Assembly: GCF_014697475.1 (NCBI RefSeq)
Contig: NZ_JACJRV010000001.1
Coordinates: forward strand, 1 to 64,000
Direction of reading: 5' to 3'
From: Nostoc sp. FACHB-152
Lineage (GTDB): Bacteria; Cyanobacteriota; Cyanobacteriia; Cyanobacteriales; Nostocaceae
DNA length: 64,000 bases
The position numbers were made by a program, and so were the translations under genes. The notes below the pieces were generated by a model. The model had not been told where the DNA came from, did not search any database, and saw only the letters and a program-made list of their open reading frames with translations. The first letter of the stretch is position 1. Every line of letters begins with the position of its first letter. This document shows, in pieces, positions 1-8,746 of the stretch.

Positions 1-248
1 CCGGGTCGGAGCGAAAAGTTGAGCCAGTGCGTTGGACGGGTTCCCCGGCATAAAGCAACTGGCGTTGCGCGTCCGGGTTTCCCGGCGCAAAACTTTTCAA
101 GACAGAGGGGTTGGGGAGAGGTTCATCGAACTCACGTTAATATCGTGTTCGGTGAAAGACTTATTATTAAGGCCGCAGAGGAGAGAGTTCTGTGGTTTCT
201 GCACCGATATACTCAATAATAATTAATCAGCCGAACATGAGATAAAAT
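1..248. repeat. Dispersed intergenic repeat, no gene
   Basis: No convincing gene lies here; the short open frames have no family features. Bases 13-20 and 91-98 form an 8-bp inverted repeat (GAAAAGTT/AACTTTTC) enclosing a GC-rich segment, as in a small MITE-like element. Bases 151-235 resemble 13552-13655: both contain AAAGACTTAT, a CCGCAG step, TTTCTGCAC and a closing AGTCGGACAT-like block. The stretch therefore appears to be dispersed repeat DNA downstream of acsF, which ends at 249 and is read toward it. Confidence 0.5.
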
Positions 249-1304
249 CTAAAGCACAGTTCCCCGCAAAGCTTCTGTATCAATCGGTTTAATCAGGTAA
301 ATCAACAGTAGATTCCAAACAATGGCTGCAATTAAAGGTAGTTTGCGAATCAGCTTCACAAATTTTGGACTCCTACTGCGCTCAATCTCTGAAATTTGCA
401 AGTTGTAATCTGCACAGCGTTGCAGACGAGGGAAAAATTGGGGATGTTCGGTATTCAACATCACAGGAAACGCCCGTCCCGCCGTTTCATTAGTGTGGTA
501 AACAACTTGGCGGTCAAATTCTGTCGCATCTAGCCCTAATGATTTGTAAAAACCAGCCCGTTCATGAACTGTCATCGTGTGGGTTGCAAATACCGACAGC
601 AAGAAAAAGCGACTCCACAGCCTAGATTTCCAAGTTTTCCATAGTTGGGGCTGAGAACGTAAAAGTGCTTTGAATATATCCCCGTGGCGGTTTTCGTCCT
701 GACACCAACTCTCAAAGTAGCGGAAGATTGGGTAAAACTGGTTTTCCGGGTGCTTTTCTAAATGTCTGTAAATAATGATGTAACGCCAATAGCCGATTTT
801 TTCTGATAAGTAAACGGTGTAAAGTACCCACTCTATCGGGAAAAACGTATAGGTGCGGGTTTTAGTCACTGTGGCTAAATCCAAGGAGAGTTTAAAATCT
901 CCCATTGCTTTGTTGAGAAATCCGGCGTGGCGGGCTTCATCACGCGCCATCAGTTGAAACATCTCTGCTAGTAGTGGACTGCGGTTTTTCAGCTTGCGGG
1001 ATAGTTCTTTGAAGAGTAAGAAGCCGGAAAACTCAGAAATGCAAGAGCGTTCCAAATAATCAATAAACGATTGTCTAGCTTCGCCGTCAATATGTTCCCA
1101 AGACTGTTCAAATGCTTCATCTCGCACAAAATGGTGGCGGTTGTAGTCGGCTCGCATTTCTGCCAACATCGCTTGTAGCTCTGAGTCTTGGGCAGATAAA
1201 TCCAGGTTGGCGGCTTTTTCAAAATCCGTAGTATAAAACCGGGGTGTAAGTATAGTTTCTTGGCTGGGGGTTTTTGTTTGTGGTTTGGGTAGAGTATTAA
1301 CCAT
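249..1304 (-). CDS. acsF: Mg-protoporphyrin IX monomethyl ester oxidative cyclase AcsF/ChlA
   Basis: This is the aerobic cyclase that forms the isocyclic ring of chlorophyll from Mg-protoporphyrin monomethyl ester, a membrane-associated diiron enzyme. The 351-residue protein carries the ferritin-like iron motifs DEARH and DENRH with their partner glutamates and the family opening TPRFYTTDF. I chose the ATG at 1304, giving MVNTLPKP, because the longer frame starts with a weaker TTG at 1322. It is divergent from hemF, heme oxygenase and hemN. In Synechocystis an isoform of this enzyme (ChlA2) is grouped with ho2 and hemN and induced at low oxygen through the MarR-type regulator ChlR. By analogy this copy is probably the micro-oxic isoform, which is inference. 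A palindrome lies 30-47 bases upstream of the start. Confidence 0.93.
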   Translation of the reverse strand: MVNTLPKPQTKTPSQETILTPRFYTTDFEKAANLDLSAQDSELQAMLAEMRADYNRHHFVRDEAFEQSWEHIDGEARQSFIDYLERSCISEFSGFLLFKELSRKLKNRSPLLAEMFQLMARDEARHAGFLNKAMGDFKLSLDLATVTKTRTYTFFPIEWVLYTVYLSEKIGYWRYIIIYRHLEKHPENQFYPIFRYFESWCQDENRHGDIFKALLRSQPQLWKTWKSRLWSRFFLLSVFATHTMTVHERAGFYKSLGLDATEFDRQVVYHTNETAGRAFPVMLNTEHPQFFPRLQRCADYNLQISEIERSRSPKFVKLIRKLPLIAAIVWNLLLIYLIKPIDTEALRGTVL

Positions 1305-1333
1305 CAGTAATACGGTAATCAATTAGATAATTT

Positions 1334-1351
1334 CATAACTATCAAGTTATG
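1334..1351. promoter_or_regulatory. Palindromic operator candidate next to acsF
   Basis: A perfect inverted repeat CATAACT-ATCA-AGTTATG lies 30 bases upstream of the acsF start. The core ATAACT-N4-AGTTAT recurs at 1498-1513 in front of hemF, and both copies are followed on the plus strand by the same AAGTAG flank (21 of 25 bases identical over 1335-1359 and 1498-1522). A duplicated palindrome between divergent, functionally linked genes looks like binding sites for one dimeric regulator. The identity of the protein is not visible here. Confidence 0.6.
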
Positions 1352-1494
1352 ATAAGTAGAGTTCTTTAGCTAGCCCTGTTTACATTCCTTCAGCAAATTT
1401 TGAGATTCTCCATACAAGCTCATCAATCAAAGGCTTTGAGGACTTGAGTTTAGATAATTTATTAAGTTTTGAAACTGACCTAAACTATAATAGC

Positions 1495-1516
1495 TTAATA
1501 ACTATAGAGTTATTAA
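1495..1516. promoter_or_regulatory. Palindromic operator candidate next to hemF
   Basis: TTAATAACT-ATAG-AGTTATTAA is a perfect inverted repeat with 9-base arms and a 4-base spacer. It begins four bases downstream of a TATAAT-like -10 box at 1486-1491, so it would overlap or adjoin the transcription start of the hemF operon, 41 bases before the hemF ATG. It shares its core and right flank with the site at 1334-1359. Position over the start suggests repression, but an activator site cannot be excluded. Confidence 0.6.
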
Positions 1517-1556
1517 AAGTAGTAATCACCCTTACCAAAGCTTTAGAGGTTTTAAC

Positions 1557-2603
1557 ATGGGTCGTCATGGGGATAATTCTCTGCAAGAATCTGCAAATCA
1601 CACAATATTGCTGGCATCACCTAACAACACAATAGCCAAGGATTCACGGCAACGAGTGCAACAATTTATGCAGAACATCCAGGATGAGATTTGCACAGGA
1701 TTAGAACAACTGGACGGCGAAGCAAAATTTCATCAAGATCACTGGGAACGAGCAGAAGGCGGCGAAGGACGTACCCGCGTAATTCGAGAAGGACGAGTTT
1801 TTGAACAGGGTGGTGTTAACTTTTCCGCAGTTTGGGGAAATAGTTTACCTGCTGCTATTTTGGCTCAACGTCCAGAAGCGGCTGGACATGAGTTTTTTGC
1901 TACTGGAACCTCAATGGTCTTGCATCCTCGCAATCCTTACGTACCAACAGTACACCTCAACTACCGCTACTTTGAAGCAGGCCCGATTTGGTGGTTTGGT
2001 GGCGGTGCTGATTTAACTCCCTACTATCCTTTTGCAGAGGATGCGATACACTTTCATCAAACTCTCAAAAATGCTTGTGATACTTATCATCCAGAGTATT
2101 ATCCGACGTTCAAACGCTGGTGTGATGAATACTTTTACTTACGACATCGCCAAGAGCAACGGGGTATTGGCGGCATCTTCTTTGACTATCAAGATGCTAG
2201 CGGTAAACTCTATGTTGGTTCGCAAACAGATACTGCCGCAGCCATTTATAGTGAAAAAGTAGGAACTGTATCTCGTGATTGGGAAGATATCTTTGCGTTT
2301 GTACAGTATTGCGGTCAAGCTTTTTTACCTTCTTATTTACCGATTGTAGAACGACGGCAAGAAATAGAGTATAGCGATCGCCAACGCCAGTTTCAACTTT
2401 ACCGTCGGGGTCGTTACGTTGAATTTAACCTAGTGTACGACCGAGGCACAGTGTTTGGTTTGCAAACCAATGGCCGGGCAGAATCAATTCTGATGTCTTT
2501 ACCACCTCTAGCACGCTGGGAATACTGCTACGAACCAGAACCAGGTTCACCCGAAGCAGAGTTAACCGAAATCTTTCTCCAACCTCAAGATTGGGCGAGA
2601 TAA
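1557..2603 (+). CDS. hemF: Oxygen-dependent coproporphyrinogen III oxidase HemF
   Basis: HemF decarboxylates coproporphyrinogen III to protoporphyrinogen IX using O2, in the soluble heme/chlorophyll trunk pathway. The 348-residue protein shows the family signatures [18 protein letters not shown] and [11 protein letters not shown], and the C-terminal block [17 protein letters not shown]. The ATG at 1557 is preceded by AGAGG about eight bases upstream. The first 25-30 residues are not conserved-looking and precede the real domain. It opens a four-gene run with heme oxygenase, hemN and the desaturase on the same strand. Having HemF and the oxygen-independent HemN in one run suits an organism that crosses oxygen levels. 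A chromosomal second hemF elsewhere is likely but cannot be seen here. Confidence 0.95.
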   Translation: MGRHGDNSLQESANHTILLASPNNTIAKDSRQRVQQFMQNIQDEICTGLEQLDGEAKFHQDHWERAEGGEGRTRVIREGRVFEQGGVNFSAVWGNSLPAAILAQRPEAAGHEFFATGTSMVLHPRNPYVPTVHLNYRYFEAGPIWWFGGGADLTPYYPFAEDAIHFHQTLKNACDTYHPEYYPTFKRWCDEYFYLRHRQEQRGIGGIFFDYQDASGKLYVGSQTDTAAAIYSEKVGTVSRDWEDIFAFVQYCGQAFLPSYLPIVERRQEIEYSDRQRQFQLYRRGRYVEFNLVYDRGTVFGLQTNGRAESILMSLPPLARWEYCYEPEPGSPEAELTEIFLQPQDWAR

Positions 2604-2672
2604 GGGAGATAAGGAAGAATTCTTACTCAGACAGTCAACAATCAACACTTTTTTAATCATGAGGTATTTACC

Positions 2673-3434
2673 ATGAGTAGCCATTTAGATCTTCGTTTGA
2701 GAGAAGGTACCAAACACTCCCATACACTGGCGGAAAACACCGCGTTTATGAAATGCTTCCTCAAAGGTGTAGTTGAACAAAGCTTTTTCCGGAAATTACT
2801 GGCGGATCTTTACTTTGTTTATAGTGCCTTAGAAGAAGAACTCCAGTGGTATCTGTATCATCCTTTTGTGGGAAGCATCTACTTTCCTGAACTGCATCGC
2901 CGGAGCAATTTAGAGAAGGATTTAGCTTTCTATTATGGTGAAAACTGGCGAAATGAGATTGTTCGCTCTCCAGCAACTCAAGTATATATTAATCGCATTC
3001 ATGAAGTTGGACATATACAACCAGAGTTGCTAATTGCTCATGCCTATACTCGCTATATGGGAGATTTATCAGGTGGGCAAGCATTGAGAAATATTGCCCG
3101 TTCAGCAATGAATTTACCAGCTGATCAAGGCACTGCAATGTATGAATTTGAACAAATTCCCACGCCTGAAGCCAAACGAGCATTTAAAGAAAAGTATCGT
3201 CAGGCTTTGAATTCTTTGCCTGTGGATGAAGAAATGATTCAGAATATTGTAGCCGAGGCAAACTACGCCTTTGCTCTAAATCGAGATCTTGTTCATGAGT
3301 TGGAAGCAGATGTGAAGGCAGTAATTGGTGATCATGTCTTTGACATGATTACTCGCCAAGACAAGCTTGGTAGCACAGAGCGTAGTTCTAAACGTACTGA
3401 AGTTGAAATGATGGCAATAGATTACAGCATTTAG
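2673..3434 (+). CDS. Heme oxygenase (biliverdin-forming)
   Basis: Heme oxygenase opens heme to biliverdin, the precursor of phycocyanobilin for phycobilisomes and phytochromes, using ferredoxin as electron donor in cyanobacteria. The 253-residue protein has the proximal histidine His17 in REGTKHSHTLAEN and the distal-helix motif YMGDLSGGQ. Length and N-terminus match cyanobacterial HO1/HO2. It follows hemF by 69 bases and precedes hemN by 58 bases. Its grouping with hemN and acsF matches the low-oxygen ho2 of Synechocystis, so I favour the HO2 role; that isoform assignment is from context and not from sequence. The last 25 residues are a charged tail without family features. Confidence 0.93.
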   Translation: MSSHLDLRLREGTKHSHTLAENTAFMKCFLKGVVEQSFFRKLLADLYFVYSALEEELQWYLYHPFVGSIYFPELHRRSNLEKDLAFYYGENWRNEIVRSPATQVYINRIHEVGHIQPELLIAHAYTRYMGDLSGGQALRNIARSAMNLPADQGTAMYEFEQIPTPEAKRAFKEKYRQALNSLPVDEEMIQNIVAEANYAFALNRDLVHELEADVKAVIGDHVFDMITRQDKLGSTERSSKRTEVEMMAIDYSI

Positions 3435-3492
3435 CTTCCAAATTGCATTCTCTTTACCTGCCTCAATGTGGAACGTAAAAAAATACTAGCTT

Positions 3493-4890
3493 ATGAAGGT
3501 TTTGCCACAAACTGTTAAATTTGATGCCGATTTATTGAGAAAATACGATCGCCCGTTACCACGTTACACCAGCTATCCACCAGCTACAGAGTTAAAAGAA
3601 GATTTTGCAGAAATAGACTTCAAAGCTGCGATCGCGATCGGCAATTATAAAAAAACGCCGCTATCACTGTATTGCCATATTCCCTTTTGTGAAAGTGCTT
3701 GTTATTTTTGTGGTTGCAATACGGTGATTACACCACGCAAAGTAGTTGCAGAACCTTACTTAAATTATCTGATTCGCAATATTGAGCAAGTCGGGGCGTT
3801 AATTAATCGCGATCGCACTGTTGGACAGTTGCACTGGGGCGGTGGGACTCCTAACTATTTATCTCTAGGCCAAGTTGAAACTCTCTGGAATACTCTGAAC
3901 GATTATTTCCAGTTTGATGATGATGCAGAAATCTCGATTGAAGTGAATCCGCGATCGCTTGATCAAGAATACCTGTTTTTCTTAAAAGATTTAGGCTTCA
4001 ACCGGATTAGTTTTGGCATTCAAGATTTCAACCCCCAAGTACAACAAGCAGTCAACCGCATTCAGCCAGAAGCAATGCTGTTTCAGGCGATGGAATGGAT
4101 ACGCGAGGCTGGATTTGCCAGTGTCAACGTTGACCTCATCTATGGGCTACCGTATCAAACTCTAGAAACATTCAAAAGTACCGTTCACAAAACAATTCAA
4201 CTTGATCCTGATCGCATTGCTGTTTTTAACTTTGCTTATGTGCCGTGGTTAAAACCGATTCAGCGTCGCATTCCCCAAGAAGCACTACCATTAGCTTCTG
4301 AAAAACTCAATATTCTGCAAATGTCCATAGAAGAATTAAGCAGTAATGGCTATGTATTTATTGGGATGGATCATTTTGCTAAACCAAACGATGAACTAGC
4401 GATCGCCCAACGTCATGGACAACTGCATCGCAACTTTCAAGGATATACAACTAAACCTGAATCTGAATTGTTTGGGTTTGGCATGACTTCTATTAGTATG
4501 TTGGATGATGTATATGTACAAAATCATAAAAGCTTAAAAAAATTCTATCAGGCGATTGATAGTGGTGAATTACCAATTGAAAAGGGTGTCAAACTGCATC
4601 GAGATGACATTATTCGCCGGACAATAATTATGGAGTTGATGTGTCAATTTCAACTCTCGCCAGATGATATTGAAGAAAAATATCATCTAAACTTTGATTA
4701 TGATTTTACCCAGTATTTTTCACCAGAACAGTGGCAACTACATCAACTAGAAGCTGATGGTTTAATTAAAATTGCAGGCGATCGCATCGAGGTTACACCT
4801 GCGGGACGATTACTTATCCGCAATATCGCCTCTGTATTTGATAATTATCTTGGCGATCGTAGTTTTACTGGCTTTTCTAAAGCTATATGA
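3493..4890 (+). CDS. hemN: Oxygen-independent coproporphyrinogen III dehydrogenase HemN
   Basis: HemN is the radical-SAM enzyme that replaces HemF when oxygen is scarce, making protoporphyrinogen IX anaerobically. The 465-residue length is that of true HemN, and not of the shorter HemW-like proteins. The [4Fe-4S] motif CX3CX2C is at Cys66, Cys70 and Cys73, followed by Cys75, which also occurs in genuine HemN. LHWGGGTPNYLS and IEVNPRSLD follow as the SAM-binding and substrate segments. The ATG at 3493 gives a standard N-terminus. It lies 58 bases after the heme oxygenase and is followed by a desaturase 78 bases later, consistent with a single low-oxygen operon. Confidence 0.95.
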   Translation: MKVLPQTVKFDADLLRKYDRPLPRYTSYPPATELKEDFAEIDFKAAIAIGNYKKTPLSLYCHIPFCESACYFCGCNTVITPRKVVAEPYLNYLIRNIEQVGALINRDRTVGQLHWGGGTPNYLSLGQVETLWNTLNDYFQFDDDAEISIEVNPRSLDQEYLFFLKDLGFNRISFGIQDFNPQVQQAVNRIQPEAMLFQAMEWIREAGFASVNVDLIYGLPYQTLETFKSTVHKTIQLDPDRIAVFNFAYVPWLKPIQRRIPQEALPLASEKLNILQMSIEELSSNGYVFIGMDHFAKPNDELAIAQRHGQLHRNFQGYTTKPESELFGFGMTSISMLDDVYVQNHKSLKKFYQAIDSGELPIEKGVKLHRDDIIRRTIIMELMCQFQLSPDDIEEKYHLNFDYDFTQYFSPEQWQLHQLEADGLIKIAGDRIEVTPAGRLLIRNIASVFDNYLGDRSFTGFSKAI

Positions 4891-4968
4891 AATATGAAAG
4901 GAAATTAGGACAAGCTAAAGACCTAATTTCCAACCCTATAACTGCGGTGGTTGTTGAGGAAGTATTTA

Positions 4969-5808
4969 GTGACATTCAATTCATTTCAAACTCTGCCAGA
5001 GAACCCCAAGTCTCTGCGTCTGAATTGGCTGACTGTAGCATTTTTTGCTACTATTCATGCACTGGCATTGTTAGCTCCTTGGTTTTTTTCTTGGTCGGCA
5101 TTAGGCATAACTATATTCCTGCACTGGTTATTCGGCAGCATTGGAGTTTGTTTAGGTTATCATCGGCTACTGAGTCATCGCAGCTTTAAAGTACCTCGCT
5201 GGTTAGAATATGCGATCGCCATTTTAGGTGCATTATCCATACAAGGAGGCCCCATCTTTTGGGTTGCTGGACATCGTTTGCACCATGCTTTCACCGAAGA
5301 TGAATATAAAGATCCCTACTCTGCCCGCAAAGGTTTTTGGTGGAGTCACATACTATGGATGTTCTATCCTCGTTCAGAGTTTTTTAATTATGATTGCTAC
5401 CAGCGATTTGCACCTGACTTAGCGCGAGACCCTTTTTACCGTTGGCTTAATCGCTACTTTCTGCTGTTACAACTTCCAGTTGCGTTGTTACTTTATGCCC
5501 TAGGTGGTTGGTCATTTATTATTTATGGTGTGTTTGTCAGATCTGTAATTCTCTGGCATACAACTTGGTTTATCAACTCAGTGACTCATATGTGGGGATA
5601 TCGTAGCTTTGAATGCAATGATAATTCTCGTAATCTTTGGTGGGCAGCTATTCTTACCTATGGCGAAGGATGGCACAACAATCATCATGCTTATCCTCAT
5701 ATAGCCAAATGTGGTTGGCGTTGGTGGGAAATTGATATCACCTGGTGGGCAATTAATTTGTTGAAAACAATTGGTTTAGCAAAGGATGTAAATTTACCAC
5801 CTGCTTAG
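4969..5808 (+). CDS. Acyl-lipid delta-9 type fatty-acid desaturase
   Basis: A membrane diiron desaturase of the DesC/stearoyl-CoA desaturase family, expected to introduce a cis double bond into membrane lipid acyl chains. The three histidine boxes are HRLLSH (65-70), HRLHH (102-106) and HNNHH (236-240), with hydrophobic helices between them. I start it at the GTG at 4969, because GAGGAAG lies seven bases upstream; the TTG at 4951 has no such site. That gives 279 residues. It is last in the hemF-ho-hemN run. Desaturases need O2 and reduced ferredoxin, so a place in a micro-oxic operon would compensate for low oxygen; that is inference. Confidence 0.88.
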   Translation: MTFNSFQTLPENPKSLRLNWLTVAFFATIHALALLAPWFFSWSALGITIFLHWLFGSIGVCLGYHRLLSHRSFKVPRWLEYAIAILGALSIQGGPIFWVAGHRLHHAFTEDEYKDPYSARKGFWWSHILWMFYPRSEFFNYDCYQRFAPDLARDPFYRWLNRYFLLLQLPVALLLYALGGWSFIIYGVFVRSVILWHTTWFINSVTHMWGYRSFECNDNSRNLWWAAILTYGEGWHNNHHAYPHIAKCGWRWWEIDITWWAINLLKTIGLAKDVNLPPA

Positions 5809-5848
5809 GCAACTAATTGCAGGATGCGAACTATTACAAGAGGATTTG

Positions 5849-5883
5849 ATTGTTTTAGCGTAGAAGTTATACGCTAAAACAAT
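5849..5883. terminator. Hairpin after the desaturase
   Basis: A perfect 14-bp inverted repeat (ATTGTTTTAGCGTA at 5849-5862, its complement at 5870-5883) with a 7-base loop lies 40 bases past the desaturase stop. It lacks a clean T-run, so it may be a terminator or an mRNA-stabilising hairpin. Confidence 0.5.
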
Positions 5884-5894
5884 GATTTTAGTTC

Positions 5895-6078
5895 AAAAGG
5901 GGGTAGGGGGCAGGGTGTAGGGTGTAGTGACCCACGTTTTTAAACTTGGGACTGAAAACAAGGACGCGCTCATTTCATCGCACTTCGTGCCTCGAAACAA
6001 ATCTTTGTTTTAACTGGGCTTTAGACCCAGAACTAAAATTTTCTCTCCATCCCCTACACCCTACACCCCACACCCTTT
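5895..6078. repeat. G-rich/C-rich paired intergenic repeat
   Basis: A GGGTGTAGGGTGTAG block near 5915 is complementary to CCCTACACCCTACACC near 6052, so about 180 bases could fold back on themselves. Inside lies a smaller palindrome CTGGG-CTTTAGA-CCCAG near 6018. This type of low-complexity intergenic repeat is common in filamentous cyanobacteria. It separates the convergent desaturase and DUF202 genes. Confidence 0.4.
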
Positions 6079-6092
6079 TTTTGGTAAATTAT

Positions 6093-6518
6093 TTATTCCA
6101 AAATGTAAGAATTCAAATACTCTAGAGGAATGGTAAACACATAGTAAAGTACACCTCCTCCTAGAAGCAGCACAGCTATACTCGCCAAAAGTATCCAACG
6201 GTCTGGAGGTTGATAAGTATCTTCGTCAATGTCTCGGCGAACAGCAAAATAATGCTGTGTTGAAAGTAAGACTGTTAATACTCCTACTAAAGCAAATCCT
6301 AAACCTAACTTCCAACCACTACCAGGCGGTTGCGGTGCTAATGGCGGACGGATAATGCGTAACCGTACAATCAAAACACCGAAACCCATAAGCGCAATAC
6401 CACTCCGCATCCACGCTAAATAAGTACGTTCGTTAGCTAAGTGATCCCGAATTCGATCTGATCTGTACTTTTTTTTTTCTATATTTTTGACTGGTAATTT
6501 TTCAGATTCTACATTCAT
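6093..6518 (-). CDS. DUF202 family membrane protein (YidH-like)
   Basis: A 141-residue inner-membrane protein of the DUF202/YidH family, whose function is unknown. The diagnostic segment DHLANERTYLAWMRSGIAL precedes the first membrane helix; two more helices follow around GLGFALVGVLTVLLS and ILLASIAVLLLGGGVLYYV. I chose the ATG at 6518 because the longer frame begins with a TTG at 6563 and would add a non-conserved leader. It is convergent with the desaturase and divergent from the LysR gene. No function beyond membrane location can be read from the sequence. Confidence 0.82.
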   Translation of the reverse strand: MNVESEKLPVKNIEKKKYRSDRIRDHLANERTYLAWMRSGIALMGFGVLIVRLRIIRPPLAPQPPGSGWKLGLGFALVGVLTVLLSTQHYFAVRRDIDEDTYQPPDRWILLASIAVLLLGGGVLYYVFTIPLEYLNSYILE

Positions 6519-6857
6519 GAGAGCTGTGTATTTATATATGGATGCTAAATTTATATTGTGCAATTTAGATGTTTCAATAAAATTAATTTATTAAAATTAC
6601 CTGACAATTACGCATTTAATTTGTCCGTGTATTTAATTTTATAATATAATCTAACGTCTATCCTTTACCTAAGATAGATATTGTTAAATTCCAAGGCTAG
6701 AGGCTAAGGTTTATAGGTAAGGTAGAACCTTATATTATGAGAAACTGCTCACGCAATCAATAGCAATTACAATTAACTGCTACTTTCCCATTGAATTACC
6801 GTATAATACTCTCCAGGTGTTCAAAAACACTACCATTCAAACCTGTACATAGATTAA
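6519..6857. promoter_or_regulatory. Divergent intergenic region with palindrome at 6718-6732
   Basis: The 339 bases between the DUF202 gene and the LysR gene are AT-rich and hold no gene. TAAGGT-AGA-ACCTTA (6718-6732) is a perfect inverted repeat about 125 bases before the LysR start. LysR regulators often bind such dyads near their own promoter, so it is a candidate autoregulatory site. Confidence 0.35.
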
Positions 6858-7793
6858 ATGACGCTGGAACAGTTGCGAATTTTTTTAGCCGTGGCGGAAA
6901 TGTTGCACTTTACCCGTGCAGCAGAAGCACTGTATATTACTCAGCCAGCTGTCAGTGCGGCTATCCAAAGTTTAGAGACAGAATATGGTGTCAGGTTATT
7001 TCATCGCATAGGTCGTCATATTGAAATCACTGATGCTGGTAAGTTATTACAGGGTGAAGCACAAAAAATTATTGACCATGTACAGTTAACAGAACGGGGC
7101 TTGAAGGAATTAAATAATCTGCAACGGGGAGAATTGAAAATAGGAGCCAGTCTCACAGTTGGTAACTATTGGCTACCAGAGAAAATTAGCCAGTTTAAGC
7201 AGTTATATCCCGGCATTTTTATTAATTGCAAGTTGGGGAATGCTGAAGAGATTTGTGAAGGGACTGCTGTAGGTATGTATGATTTGGGTTTAGTTACAGG
7301 AGATATTAAACCATCATTGCAGCAATCTTTAGAAAAAGATGAAGTAGGAAGCGATCGCTTGAAAATTGTTGTAGGTAAATCTCATCCTTGGTATCAACGT
7401 CATGAGATTTATCTAGAGGAATTATTCAATATTAGTTGGGTGATGCGTGAGTCTGGTTCTGGCGCGCAGCAGATATTTGAGCAAGTTTTACAAAGTTGGG
7501 GAGTTGAACCCAAAAATTTAGATGTTGTGCTTAATCTCAACACTAGCGAAATGGTAAAAGCCGTGGTCGAAAGTGGTGTGGGTGCAGCTGCGCTACCAGA
7601 ATTAATGGTGAAAAAAGAACTACAACTAGGAACCTTACACGCTGTCCAAATTATCAACCCACAAAAACCATCTAAGAAAAAATTAGAAATTGTCCAGCCG
7701 ATTTGGAAACTAAAACATCGTCAACGTTTCCATACACAAGTCATGGTTGCTTTTGAAAAGCTGCTAATGCAAGACAATGTACAAGTTGCTTAA
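6858..7793 (+). CDS. LysR-family transcriptional regulator
   Basis: A 311-residue LysR-type regulator. Residues 1-60 form the winged helix-turn-helix (TLEQLRIFLAVAEMLHFTRAAEALYITQPAVS...), and residues 90-295 form the periplasmic-binding-like effector domain. Family members usually act as tetramers, switch on a neighbouring or divergent target in response to a small molecule, and control their own gene. The effector cannot be predicted. Downstream are a CadD-like permease on the same strand and a TauE/SafE permease on the opposite strand, so ion or sulfur-compound transport is a possible regulon. That is guesswork from context. Confidence 0.9.
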   Translation: MTLEQLRIFLAVAEMLHFTRAAEALYITQPAVSAAIQSLETEYGVRLFHRIGRHIEITDAGKLLQGEAQKIIDHVQLTERGLKELNNLQRGELKIGASLTVGNYWLPEKISQFKQLYPGIFINCKLGNAEEICEGTAVGMYDLGLVTGDIKPSLQQSLEKDEVGSDRLKIVVGKSHPWYQRHEIYLEELFNISWVMRESGSGAQQIFEQVLQSWGVEPKNLDVVLNLNTSEMVKAVVESGVGAAALPELMVKKELQLGTLHAVQIINPQKPSKKKLEIVQPIWKLKHRQRFHTQVMVAFEKLLMQDNVQVA

Positions 7794-8068
7794 TTTAGGC
7801 ATTTGAGTTATTCAATTACTTTTATTTATCATTTTAAAAAAAAAGAATATTTGCTTTTATCAGGTCAAAAGAAATACTATTACTCTCAGACAAAGCCAAG
7901 TATTTGTGCAAGAAACTAATAATAAATAACCATCTGTTTATGATTAGTTTCTTTAAATCCTCTGTCTGTTGATATTACAAAAATCAAGCAATCTCCTGAT
8001 GCAACCTCTCTGTGACAAGTAGAGAGTTACTCAGGGGAACATAACTACATCCTTGCGAGCAACACACT

Positions 8069-8743
8069 ATGAGTTGGTTAATTGGTACTATCATTATTGG
8101 GATTTCTACTGCTTTCGCCACTACGTTTGACGATAACTTGTACTTGACAGCTTTCTTTGGTAAAGTCAATCGCAACTTTCGTCCCCAGAATATTATTTTA
8201 GGTGAACTTATCGGATTTACCCTATTAGTACTTGCTAGCCTTCCTGGTTTTTTGGGTGGTCTGATTATTCCTCACACCTGGATTGGATTGCTCGGTTTTC
8301 TACCAGTTGCGATTGGTATTAATCATCTTCTCACCAGAGAAAGTCAGGAAGAAGCAGTACAAGATGTATCAATTGACTTTGACTCTCATCAAAAATCACG
8401 GCGACATAAAAAATCTTTATTAGCAACTCTACGTGACCCTCAAACCTATCGTGTCTCTGCGGTAACTATCGCTAATGGCGGAAACAACATTGGAATTTAT
8501 GTACCGTTATTTGCTAGTAGTAATCTTCCTAGTTTGGGTGTAATTGTGAGTATTTGCTATTTAACAGTTGGAGTGTGGTGTTTTCTGTCTTATAACTTGA
8601 CTCGTAACCCACTCATGGCTCCTGTTTTAACCCGTCATGCACGTAAAGTCTTTCCCTTTGTACTCATCTATTTAGGATGCTCAATCTTGATCAAAAGTGA
8701 AACCTATCGGCTATTACCAAATATCGCAATGTTTCCTAATTAG
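8069..8743 (+). CDS. CadD-like cation transporter
   Basis: A 224-residue integral membrane protein resembling the cadmium-resistance CadD family within the LysE exporter superfamily. Signatures are TTFDDNLYL in the first helix and ANGGNNIGIYVPLFA in the second half, separated by a charged cytoplasmic loop (residues 95-120, HQKSRRHKK). Five to six hydrophobic helices are evident. CadD proteins export Cd2+ in staphylococci, but in cyanobacteria homologues are mostly uncharacterised, so substrate is open. It lies 275 bases after the LysR gene and ends four bases before the convergent TauE/SafE gene. Confidence 0.75.
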   Translation: MSWLIGTIIIGISTAFATTFDDNLYLTAFFGKVNRNFRPQNIILGELIGFTLLVLASLPGFLGGLIIPHTWIGLLGFLPVAIGINHLLTRESQEEAVQDVSIDFDSHQKSRRHKKSLLATLRDPQTYRVSAVTIANGGNNIGIYVPLFASSNLPSLGVIVSICYLTVGVWCFLSYNLTRNPLMAPVLTRHARKVFPFVLIYLGCSILIKSETYRLLPNIAMFPN

Positions 8744-8746
8744 AGC

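Noticed and set aside
19-226. Two short frames at the left edge
   Set aside because: They run through repeat sequence that recurs at 13552, without ribosome sites or family features.
4887-5189. Overlapping open frame at the hemN-desaturase junction
   Set aside because: It lies in another frame of the desaturase and shows no family features; the desaturase has clear histidine boxes.
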